Shown here: positions 36,343 through 44,454 of the stretch, in pieces | How the letters are laid out: every line of letters begins with the position of its first letter | Numbering within the stretch: the first letter of the stretch is position 1 | NCBI GenBank assembly: GCA_023515795.1 | Contig: JALGPX010000102.1 | Location: 1 to 48,128 of the forward strand | From: Amoeboaphelidium occidentale | Taxonomy: Eukaryota; Aphelidiomycota; Aphelidea | DNA length: 48,128 nt | Direction of reading: 5' to 3' | The notes under the pieces: model-generated | The model's database searches: none | What the model was told of the DNA's origin: nothing | What the model saw: the letters and a program-made list of their open reading frames with translations, nothing else | Position numbers and translations under genes: made by a program

Positions 36343-37689
36343 TCACATAATCTTCTCATTCAAACCAAGTTTCTTCAAATGTTCCAAGTGACCTGAGATT
36401 GCTTCAGCATAAGTATCCTTGACTACATATCTGACATTGTGTTCCTTGCAAGCTTCAACAACAATTGGAGCGATTTCCATGTAATAATGTTGGCAAATGT
36501 TAGGGAACAAGTGATGAACAACTTGGTAATTCAAGGCACCAGCAAGATTAGTCCAAAAGTAACTCTTATGAGCATAATCCTGAGCTGTTAGAACCTGTAA
36601 CTCAGCCCAGTCCTTGCTAATTTCTTTCTTTTCATTAGGCTTAGGAAAGTCGACGCCAGTGACAACATGGTTAGCCTGGAAAGTGAAAGCCAACCAGTAA
36701 CTTGCAGTCAAATCAGCAATAAGGAATTGGAACAGAACTGCCTTCCATGTCAAACCACTATACATAATTGGTAGCACAAAACGGTAGAATACAAAGAATG
36801 CTTTTCCTAACCAAAATGCAAGTAAATGCCAAGTTTCAACTGGATTCACACGAATTTGGTCATTCATCTTTTCAACGAACAATAAATTCACATCTTGAAT
36901 TCTAACCTTCATTCCCAATGCGCCATATAGAACAGGAACAAAAATTTCTTGCTTTATATATCTCTTGTGCCATGGCTGAGATTCTTTGATTCTACGGACA
37001 TCACCTTCTGCGGTTACAATATCTGGGTCAGCATTTTCAACATTTGTGTAAGGATGATGTCCTAACTGGTGTTGATAACACCAATTCAAGTATGAACATC
37101 CATTGATAAAATCGTGAGAGGCACCCAAGATACGCCATAGCCAAGGTGAATGTCCAAAAGAGCAGTGAGAGGCATCGTGCAAAGGCAGCAAACCAACTTG
37201 AGCACAAGCAAAACCCAACACAATAGCACTAACAAAAGATAGAACGTAAGAGTCTCTGACAGGTCCATAGTAAAACTGAGCATAGTAGGATAGAGTGACA
37301 GTGGAGTAAACTAAGAAGTAGCGAACAATTTGCATCCAATGGAACTTTGGGTCTTGCTTTGTCTTTTCAAAATAAGAGTCTAGGCGCTTCTTTAAATCCT
37401 GATAAAACTTGCCTCTCTTTGGGTACACAGGAAGCTCATTAGAAATCAATTGTCCAATTTCGTACTTCTTCAAAACCTTCTCAGCAAAGTCGTATCGCTC
37501 ATGATAAGTCTCGAAAACCTGAGTTGCATCTCTTCCTGCAGCCAACAGGACAACATCTTCACCGCCTGGATGTCTTGAAATCCACTCGGTGACATCATAG
37601 ACTTTGCCATAGACAGCAACCCATGCGCTCTTTCTTGTATTGTGCTTGGCTAATTCCTGCCATGTAAAAACTTTCTTTAGTTCGACCAT
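36343..37689 (-). CDS. Front-end fatty-acid desaturase with cytochrome b5 domain (delta-5-like)
   Basis: This is a 448-residue intronless protein. The N-terminal cytochrome b5 domain (about 8-80) has heme ligands in SRHPGGED (His40) and TYHERY (His63). The desaturase part has the three histidine boxes HDASH (171-175), QHQLGHH (206-212) and QVVHH near 395, where Gln replaces the first His as in all front-end desaturases. At least four membrane segments are apparent. The stretch HHPYTNVENADPDIVTAEGD ... MKVRIQDVN is closest in memory to Mortierella/oomycete delta-5 enzymes, but regioselectivity cannot be set by sequence alone. It acts in the ER on acyl lipids. Confidence 0.93.
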   Translation of the reverse strand: MVELKKVFTWQELAKHNTRKSAWVAVYGKVYDVTEWISRHPGGEDVVLLAAGRDATQVFETYHERYDFAEKVLKKYEIGQLISNELPVYPKRGKFYQDLKKRLDSYFEKTKQDPKFHWMQIVRYFLVYSTVTLSYYAQFYYGPVRDSYVLSFVSAIVLGFACAQVGLLPLHDASHCSFGHSPWLWRILGASHDFINGCSYLNWCYQHQLGHHPYTNVENADPDIVTAEGDVRRIKESQPWHKRYIKQEIFVPVLYGALGMKVRIQDVNLLFVEKMNDQIRVNPVETWHLLAFWLGKAFFVFYRFVLPIMYSGLTWKAVLFQFLIADLTASYWLAFTFQANHVVTGVDFPKPNEKKEISKDWAELQVLTAQDYAHKSYFWTNLAGALNYQVVHHLFPNICQHYYMEIAPIVVEACKEHNVRYVVKDTYAEAISGHLEHLKKLGLNEKIM

Positions 37690-37880
37690 TCTATTTCAGG
37701 GGGCTTATGGATATCTGACTTGGCTCAGTTAAATTGTGAGTGCAGTCGCCTCTGAAAATGAAATTGTTTGACGGCTGGAGTCAAATCAAGTCACGCAAAC
37801 TTTTGGCACGAGCAGCTTCAATTCGAAGCATGTTTGGACCAAAATCTTTAAGAACGATTATATTTTTAAGACTTTATTAA

Positions 37881-38393
37881 TTAAAAGAAAAGAATAGCTG
37901 AGACAAAAACAGAAACGAGAGCCAAACCGTATGCAGTAACACGCGTAGCGTCGCTTGAAGCACCACCATTGACACCACCATTTGCCTTGCCCTTGTTAGC
38001 AGGAGAGCCAGAACCATTAGAGCTGACATTGAAAGTGGAGGAGTAGCTGATCTTCTTCTTGCCTGCATCACTAGTAGTTGTGATTCTCAAGAAGTACTCA
38101 TTACCAGTAACCAAATTATCAGGAACAGTCCATTGTTGGAACGAGTTCTTGTCACCAGGCCAGTTGTATGCAATGTTTGTTACAAACACAGCTGCATTTG
38201 AATTACCATACATCAAGTCAATAACAAGCGACTTTGGGACAAAGTTAGCATCACCTTCAGTAGATGGCTGCCAGTCGATCAGAGGCGTGTCGCCATTCTT
38301 CCATTGCACACCAGTGACTGGTTGAGTAATGAAAAACTGAGCGTAACACGTTTGGATAAGAGCAAAGAAAGCTAAAACGATTAAAGATTTCAT
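37881..38393 (-). CDS. KRE9/KNH-type GPI-anchored cell-surface protein
   Basis: From the ATG at 38393 the protein has 170 residues with a signal peptide (MKSLIVLAFFALIQTCYAQ). The N-terminal half is the Kre9/Knh1 N-terminal Ig-like domain (FFITQPVTGVQWKNGDTPLI, YNWPGDKNSFQQWTVPDNL, GNEYFLRITTTSD). A Ser/Gly/Asn-rich spacer and a C-terminal hydrophobic tail (VTAYGLALVSVFVSAILFF) form a GPI signal. Proteins of this type sit on the plasma membrane or in the wall. The 5' end and the sequence upstream are repeated in inverse orientation at 43313-43763. Confidence 0.9.
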   Translation of the reverse strand: MKSLIVLAFFALIQTCYAQFFITQPVTGVQWKNGDTPLIDWQPSTEGDANFVPKSLVIDLMYGNSNAAVFVTNIAYNWPGDKNSFQQWTVPDNLVTGNEYFLRITTTSDAGKKKISYSSTFNVSSNGSGSPANKGKANGGVNGGASSDATRVTAYGLALVSVFVSAILFF

Positions 38394-38800
38394 GGCGAGT
38401 TGAAGTGAAATTTTTGAAAAAAAGGGGAATAGAAAAGTCTGTGAAACGCAAGCTTCATTTATTGGATCCTGATTGGCGGAGCCTAGACTTTGCAAATCAT
38501 CTTACATCACGCAACCAAAAAAGACCAGTGGCGTGATAGAAAATAGAGCCAGAGATGGAATCAGCTGCACTGCTGAGGAATCTGTGTTCGGTGCCATCGG
38601 TGAAGTCTGGGATTGATTAGGGCCTCTTGGGTTAAGTGTAACAACGGTCTTTTGTGGGCTAACTAATACTGATGATGCGCCTGAGAAGTAATATCGTTTA
38701 TTTGGTACCAAACTGAAAATGATCCTATTTTATCATTATTGTCATAATGATATAATGAAAATGATCATACTTTTTCAGTAACTTTTTGGTACCAAATAAA
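38350..38800 (+). repeat. Left arm of a 451-bp inverted duplication
   Basis: Pairs with 43313-43763 in reverse complement. It holds the first codons and promoter of the KRE9/KNH gene, the 3' exon of the GPI-protein gene and most of a MITE. Similarity stops abruptly inside the second MITE terminus at 38800. Confidence 0.85.
38502..38682 (-). pseudogene. 3' exon copy of the GPI-anchored protein gene
   Basis: The frame reads GASSVLVSPQKTVVTLNPRG ... TPLVFFGCVM, the same as the end of the gene at 43076-43611 except for one residue (NTDS versus NTDF). It ends in a GPI-like hydrophobic tail and lies 108 bp upstream of the KRE9/KNH start in the same direction. Only this last part is present here; the MITE cuts it off on the 5' side. 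Confidence 0.75.
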
Positions 38801-38860
38801 ACGGTTGTAAAATATGCCTCGAAAATGTTCAAATAGATCTTAAACACGCCTTGATATTCC
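38708..38860 (+). repeat. 153-bp direct repeat ending at an assembly gap
   Basis: The sequence recurs as 43765-43917. It starts within the MITE and continues into unique DNA. Here it stops at the N at 38861; at the second site it starts right after an N and goes on. This is the pattern of two overlapping contig ends placed 5 kb apart. Confidence 0.85.
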
Positions 38861-38861
38861 N

Positions 38862-38925
38862 CCGGATTTGAACCGGCGACCTCACGATTTGCAATCGTAC
38901 TTTCTAACCCCTGAAATACCAGGAC
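38862..38925 (-). tRNA. tRNA-Cys (GCA), 3' end cut by an assembly gap
   Basis: On the minus strand, acceptor 5' side GTCCTGG, D stem TTTC/GAAA with loop AGGGGTTA, anticodon stem TACGA/TCGTG with loop TTGCAAA (anticodon GCA) and T stem GCCGG with loop TTCAAAT are all in place and correctly spaced. The last T-stem base falls on the N at 38861, and the 3' acceptor strand (expected CCAGGAC) is missing. No intron is seen in the anticodon loop. Confidence 0.78.
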
Positions 38926-39323
38926 TGCAAACTAAACCAGTTGGACACGACGAAGTAAAATTTTGGGACCTTGAAAAGGAAAGTTTGAGCTACAAGTATT
39001 CCACTAAAATCGAAATATCAATGTTGCTATAAAAAGGAATAATAGCGAAGTTTCATGCAAAGGTTCACCTAAATGTGCAGAATAGTTTTTAGTTGATAAA
39101 TTCGCCATAAGTTCTCTGCTAATGAATGATTGTTAAAATTTTGGCTTGTTTCACTTCCAACATTATCTTGGGGTTTCATGGTATTAAGCTTTGAGGGCAT
39201 GGCAACTGAAACTTAAAATGCTTAAAGCAAGAATTACATCATTTATTCCTAAGTGATCATAATCTTGATTAAACCCCCTTTCCACGAGCTGCTGTGTAAA
39301 GCATCGTAAGCTATGCGCCTGAT
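38926..39323. other. Intergenic region
   Basis: About 400 bp between the tRNA and the acyl-CoA dehydrogenase. No gene or repeat could be recognised. Confidence 0.45.
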
Positions 39324-41041
39324 ATGGAAAGGTCTGTCCAAACTCGTATGACGAAATGGCGCTTTTCAGAAACATCCTTCGCTTCGCTCGCTCGCAGTCT
39401 GATTTTCACACAGCGACAAGAGATGTCCCACACAAAAGAAGAAGTTGCAAAACATGACAGCGAATCCAGTTGCTGGATTATTGTGCACGGCAACGTTTAC
39501 GATGTTACAAAGTTCTTGGCAGAGCATCCTGGTGGAAAGAAGGTTCTTTTGAAGGCTGCTGGAACTGATGCTTCAAAACAATTCGATGCATTCCATAACC
39601 AACAGATATTGCAACAGTATCATGACCAGTTCTTTATTGGTACTCTTGGCGAAGCACCTAAACAAACTGAGCTGGAAAAAGAGTTGGGCCATGAATCTAC
39701 AGATTTGTTTGGAGATTTGGTTCCATTCGGAGATCCTTACTGGTACAGTGGCTTAACTACACCTTACTACAAGGAAAGTCATTACAAACTTAGGGCTGCT
39801 GCAAGAGAATTCTGTGATAAAGAAGTCATGCCATATTGCCACGAGTGGGATGAAGCGAAACAGTTACCAAAAGGTTTGTATGTCAAGCTCGCAGAACACA
39901 ATTTGCTTGGTGCATTAATTGGTGCACCGTTCCCAAAAGAATATGCTCCAAATAATCCCATTCTTGGCGTTGTTTCGGTTGATGAGTATGATTACTTCCA
40001 TTGGTTCATTCTGTACGATGAAATATCTCGTTGCGGTTCCGGAGGTGTGTGTTGGGGATTGTCTGGTGGCTTAGCTATTGGTTTACCTCCTATTCTTCAC
40101 TTTGCTTCTGAAGCCATGAAGAAGAGAATTGTTACGGAGTGTTTGCGTGGTGAAAAGAACATTTGCTTGGCCATCACTGAACCTTATGCTGGATCTGATG
40201 TCGCAAACATCCGTTGTGAAGCTCGCGAGTCTCCTGATGGCACTCATTACATTGTCAATGGAGAAAAGAAGTGGATTACAAACGGTGTGTTTGCTGATTA
40301 TTTCACTGTCGCTTGTAGAACAGGAGGCTCTGGTATGGGTGGTATTTCATTCTTGTTGATCGAGAAAACGTTCCCAGGTGTCAAGACCAGGCAGATGAAG
40401 TGTTCTGGTGTTTGGTCATCTGGAACAACTTATATCACTTTTGAAGATGTTCAAGTTCCAAAGGAGAATCTAGTTGGACAGGAAAACAAGGGTTTCAAGT
40501 ATATCATGCACAATTTTAACCAAGAGCGTGTTGGTATTGCTATTCAAGCAACAAGATTTGCCAGAGTTTGCTATGAAGAAGCAATTAAATTTGCTCATAA
40601 ACGCAAGACTTTTGGAAAACGTTTAGTTGATCATCCTGTTATTCGCAACAAGTTGGCTCACATGGCAAGACAAATTGAAGCAACATATGCTTGGTTAGAA
40701 GTATTGATTAATCAAATGAACATTCTGTCTAAGCAGGAGGCAAACATTCGTTTAGGCGGTCCAATTGCATTATTGAAGGCTCAGTCAACACAAACATTTG
40801 AGTTTTGTGCAAGAGAAGCTGCACAGATTTTCGGCGGTTTGTCATACACAAGAGGAGGACAAGGTGAAAAGGTTGAGAGATTATACAGAGAAGTCAGAGC
40901 ATACGGTAAGACTTTTAAGTGATGATCAAAGTCTGACTATTAAATGTAGCTATACCTGGTGGCTCTGAGGAAATTATGTTGGACTTGGGAATAAGACAGT
41001 CTTTGAAGGTTGCTGAGATGAGTGGTTTAGCAAAGTTGTAA
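39324..41041 (+). CDS. Cytochrome b5-fused acyl-CoA dehydrogenase with peroxisomal PTS1
   Basis: Exon 1 (39324-40905) and exon 2 (40950-41041) flank a 44-nt intron (GTAAGA...TGTAG). Splicing gives 557 residues; if the intron were retained the frame would close early and lose the end of the enzyme. The ATG at 39423 (MSHTKEEVAKHDSE) is a plausible alternative start. Cytochrome b5 domain: WIIVHGNVYDVTKF, AEHPGG. Dehydrogenase: ICLAITEPYAGSDVANIRCE, YIVNGEKKWITNG, KRKTFGKRL, AREAAQIFGG and the catalytic-loop region VRAYAIPGGSEEIM. The C-terminus is SGLAKL, and AKL is a good type 1 peroxisomal targeting signal. It should oxidise an acyl-CoA at C2-C3 in peroxisomes; chain length is unknown. Confidence 0.93.
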
Positions 41042-41095
41042 TGAATTGACACAAATAATAAAAACGCTGTGAAAACTTTTTCTTCTTGTTTGAGC

Positions 41096-42973
41096 ATGAA
41101 GAGCAACGACAAGAGAATTCGACTGTTTGGAAAAGTTATCGTTCCATTCATAAACATTTTGAATGTTCTGCTGTTCGCTGCATCTATTGGATGGCTTCTG
41201 CTATTTCCGTTGGAAGATTTTCATTTATCAATTTGGCAACCCTCAGAGAACGCTTTGCTTGCGTACTCCAGAACTACCAACACATACGGACAGGACGAGT
41301 TGCGCTTCTTTGAGGAAACTTACTCAGCCATAAAAAACATTGTAGAGCATAGCAACGACAGCGGAATGAGCAATGCGACCATGTCGACTAAACAGGAAAT
41401 GCAAAAGTTCATTCTAGACGCACTAGAAGCAGAAGGCGTGGAAGTAAATGTGCAGGAATACGAATGCGCTGATGGTTTTGGCGATTGTTTTAATGTTTAC
41501 GGAATTATTCGCAGTCAAAGGGCGGACGGCAGCGAAAGCATTTTGGTTTCAGCTCCTCTTCAAAATCAAAAGGATCAGTTTAATTCTTTTGGAGTATCGC
41601 TGGCTGTTTCAATGGTCAAAATGTTTACAAAGGCTAATTTTTTTGCAAAAGACATAATTCTGGTCTTTAATGATGAGCATGCTTATGGTATGCATCAGTT
41701 TGTAGAATCATACTTGGGATTTGGTAAGAAAGATTTGGATAATCATGCAGGGGAAATCCAGGCTGGTTTAGTTCTAGATTTCTCTGGGACAAATGGTAAG
41801 TACAAGAAATTAGAGATCATTCCGGAAGGTTGGAACGGTCGGATGGCTAATTTAGATTTGGTGTATGTGTCTTATTTGATGGCACGGGATAAATTTGTTG
41901 ATATTGGTCTGCATGAGGGCCTCTTGTCTCAATTCGGTCATGATACATACACAAGTCGCTTGGTAAACATATTGAACACTATGATTAAGCAGACATTTGT
42001 CAATAACAGATATTCTCATGCGCCACTACTTTCATACAGAATTGATGCAATAACAATCCAGGGTGTTGAAGCGGAAGATAACGAATATGATATAACTACT
42101 GACACTCTTGCTAAAACGATAGAATCCATACTGAGATGTTTGAATAATCTATTGGAAAGGTTGCATCAGTCATACTTCTTTTACTTTGCTCTAAGCTTGG
42201 ATAAGTTCATTTCTATTGGTGTGTACTATCCTCCATTTATTCTTTTAATCGTTGGTTGCATTGGTAAAAGCTTGTGTCTGTTTTATGAATTATTAGAATT
42301 AGGAAAAGACATTGATGTTGGTGGAGATCACAGTGCTTTCATTAAAGACGTTCCGGCTTACTCTTCCCGAAAGAGGAGCTTTGATTTGGGCTTGATTTCT
42401 TTGATTATTTCAATGTGTTTCACATATGGAATTGCTGTGGGAATTGCACCCAACTACGAATTCACAGCAAAACAGATAATTCCATTCTTCTATGGTGGCT
42501 GTATCATTTTTGGAACATCATTCTCCAGCTTATTCTCGAATTACTTGGATCATTGGAATAAGGTGTCCCTGAGGGCTGTTTTCTTACTTTTGTCTGCAGC
42601 GACTTTCTTGAGTGTTTCGATAATCAATTTTTCATTGGCATACTTTGCTCTGTTGTTCTATTTTCTACTGTTCACAATAGTTCCTGATTTGCCTTCATGG
42701 TTTCCTAAGAAGCTTGTGTCTTTAATGATTTCTCCCCCTATAGTGTTGTTTTTGTGGTTCTTCTTTGAAACACTTTCTAGTGTTGGTTTGTCGTTATCTG
42801 TAGAGCTTTTGGATTTATCACTTATGCAGCTGGTAGCCACAGTCGCTTTCGAAACGCTGACTGTGAATTTACAAAATGTTGCTTTAGGTTTCGTTCAATT
42901 ACAATGGCTACTGTGGCCTTTTATATTTTCTCTTTATACACCTCTATGGATGATATCACATGCAGTGATATAA
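41096..42973 (+). CDS. GAA1: GPI transamidase subunit Gaa1
   Basis: The ATG at 41096 (MKSNDKRIRLFGKVIVPFIN) gives 625 residues in one exon. A first membrane segment (LNVLLFAASIGWLLLFPL) is followed by a large lumenal domain: ENALLAYSRTTNTYGQDELR, SESILVSAPL, AVSMVKMFTKANFFAKDIIL and VLDFSGTNGKYKKLEIIPEG (about 30-355), then a set of at least six C-terminal membrane segments. This is the layout of Gaa1, which in the ER presents the GPI lipid and substrate to the transamidase complex that attaches GPI anchors. The following gene and the KRE9/KNH gene encode likely substrates. Confidence 0.94.
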   Translation: MKSNDKRIRLFGKVIVPFINILNVLLFAASIGWLLLFPLEDFHLSIWQPSENALLAYSRTTNTYGQDELRFFEETYSAIKNIVEHSNDSGMSNATMSTKQEMQKFILDALEAEGVEVNVQEYECADGFGDCFNVYGIIRSQRADGSESILVSAPLQNQKDQFNSFGVSLAVSMVKMFTKANFFAKDIILVFNDEHAYGMHQFVESYLGFGKKDLDNHAGEIQAGLVLDFSGTNGKYKKLEIIPEGWNGRMANLDLVYVSYLMARDKFVDIGLHEGLLSQFGHDTYTSRLVNILNTMIKQTFVNNRYSHAPLLSYRIDAITIQGVEAEDNEYDITTDTLAKTIESILRCLNNLLERLHQSYFFYFALSLDKFISIGVYYPPFILLIVGCIGKSLCLFYELLELGKDIDVGGDHSAFIKDVPAYSSRKRSFDLGLISLIISMCFTYGIAVGIAPNYEFTAKQIIPFFYGGCIIFGTSFSSLFSNYLDHWNKVSLRAVFLLLSAATFLSVSIINFSLAYFALLFYFLLFTIVPDLPSWFPKKLVSLMISPPIVLFLWFFFETLSSVGLSLSVELLDLSLMQLVATVAFETLTVNLQNVALGFVQLQWLLWPFIFSLYTPLWMISHAVI

Positions 42974-43075
42974 ATCGGTTAGCATTTCGGAATAAAGTGT
43001 CGTGAAGATTCTTATATCGCGTGTTGGATGTGTGATCAAAAGGAGTGCTGTATCATGGTTCTGCGAATTTTCTAA

Positions 43076-43611
43076 ATGACTAACTTTTGGTATAGCTCTG
43101 CTGGACTTCTTTTACTCTTCATTAACGTCGTCTTTTGTCTAACAGTGTTGGACCCACTAACACCAACTGGAAACACAGTTATTATCAGTAACGGAAACGG
43201 TAAGAAAGACGTTTCAACGACTAACACGTTTAGTGATGAGTACCACAGGAAGTATCAATAATCCTGTAGCAATATCAGCACCGCCGTCGGCTCCAGGCGA
43301 GAAGTAATATCGTTTATTTGGTACCAAAAAGTTACTGAAAAAGTATGATCATTTTCATTATATCATTATGACAATAATGATAAAATAGGATCATTTTCAG
43401 TTTGGTACCAAATAAACGATATTACTTCTCAGGCGCATCATCAGTATTAGTTAGCCCACAAAAGACCGTTGTTACACTTAACCCAAGAGGCCCTAATCAA
43501 TCCCAGACTTCACCGATGGCACCGAACACAGATTTCTCAGCAGTGCAGCTTATTCCATCTCTGGCTCTATTTTCTATCACGCCGCTGGTCTTTTTTGGTT
43601 GCGTGATGTAA
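43076..43611 (+). pseudogene. GPI-anchored surface protein gene interrupted by a MITE
   Basis: Exon 1 (43076-43199) encodes a signal peptide (SSAGLLLLFINVVFCLTVLD). A 34-nt intron (43200-43233, GTAAGA, CTAAC, TTTAG) leads into TTGSINNPVAISAPPSAPG. At this point a 132-bp MITE (43299-43430) interrupts the frame, which would otherwise continue GASSVLVSPQKTVVTLNPRG to a GPI-like hydrophobic tail (LALFSITPLVFFGCVM) at 43611. Without the insert and one 4-bp target copy, the gene would encode 121 residues. As assembled, translation stops two codons into the MITE and the anchor is lost. A copy of the 3' exon lies at 38502-38682. Confidence 0.8.
43299..43430. mobile_element. 132-bp palindromic MITE
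   Basis: The element has 30-bp perfect terminal inverted repeats beginning GAGAAGTAATATCG and holding GGTACC. Its inner part is also nearly palindromic (CTGAAAATGATC.../...GATCATTTTCAG). It is flanked by AGGC on both sides (43295-43298 and 43431-43434), a 4-bp target-site duplication. It has no coding capacity. Related ends occur at 38683-38800 and 43765-43857. Confidence 0.88.
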
Positions 43612-43763
43612 GATGATTTGCAAAGTCTAGGCTCCGCCAATCAGGATCCAATAAATGAAGCTTGCGTTTCACAGACTTTTCTATTCCCCTTTTTTTCAAA
43701 AATTTCACTTCAACTCGCCATGAAATCTTTAATCGTTTTAGCTTTCTTTGCTCTTATCCAAAC
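43313..43763 (-). repeat. Right arm of the 451-bp inverted duplication
   Basis: Reverse complement of 38350-38800. It ends at the N at 43764 inside codon 15 of a second KRE9/KNH start (ATG at 43720), which is therefore only a fragment. The inverted arms enclose tRNA-Cys, the acyl-CoA dehydrogenase and GAA1. Confidence 0.85.
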
Positions 43764-43917
43764 NCCAAACTGAAAATGATCCTATTTTATCATTATTGTC
43801 ATAATGATATAATGAAAATGATCATACTTTTTCAGTAACTTTTTGGTACCAAATAAAACGGTTGTAAAATATGCCTCGAAAATGTTCAAATAGATCTTAA
43901 ACACGCCTTGATATTCC

Positions 43918-44454
43918 TCACTTGTGATTGTGCTCTGCAGTTCTCTATTTGGAATGTTTTGCGATGAGTCTTGGCTGTGTCTAACACGTGTCTAGAATGA
44001 GCTTGATAATCTCGTATCAATGATGATATAAAGCTCACAACAGATGCACTTGAATGCTTTCGTGTTTCACCCATGCAGGTGTTCAGGTTTGCTGTTTGTT
44101 CTTTGATGACTCTGATCTTTGACACTTGACATTTGGCACCTTTAACCTTTGAGCCTTTGATGTTTCACTTGGTCTTCATTGGAAACTCCAATCATTTCAA
44201 ACCATCTATATATATTGCGGGATATTTTCAAAATTAATTAATTAATTAAAGGTGAAGGGTAAAAGGTGAAACATACAAAGGTAAAACATCAAAGGTCAAA
44301 CATGCAAAGGTAAAATGGGTAAAGGTGAAAGCATCCAAAGGTTAGGCATACAAAGGTACAAAGGTACAAGGGTGCAAAGGTGCGAATGTGCAAAGATGCA
44401 AAGGTGGAATATCAAAGATGAAATGAAGGTGAAAGGAACTTTTATTCAATGTCG
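43918..44454. repeat. AAAGGT-rich minisatellite region
   Basis: 43918-44120 is without an identifiable gene. From about 44120 the sequence is made of degenerate units around ACAAAGGT/AAAGGTGAAA, first in the reverse sense (ACCTTTGAGCCTTTGATG, 44140-44165), then, after an (ATTA)n stretch near 44235, in the forward sense up to about 44430. It therefore forms a local foldback. It contains the left arm (44322-44406) of the longer inverted repeat. Confidence 0.75.
44322..44406 (+). repeat. Left inverted-repeat arm (pairs with 48044-48128)
   Basis: These 85 bases match the reverse complement of the last 85 bases of the window with one mismatch. Similarity ends sharply on the inner side. The two arms enclose the nuclease-kinase gene and the integrase fossil. 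Confidence 0.88.

Noticed and set aside
43402-43611. Separate short gene starting inside the MITE
   Set aside because: It has no ATG start; the frame is the 3' exon of the interrupted GPI-protein gene.
44120-44430. AAAGGT-type repeats as telomeric repeat
   Set aside because: Units are degenerate, switch strand and lie internal to genes; no uniform telomere-like array is present.
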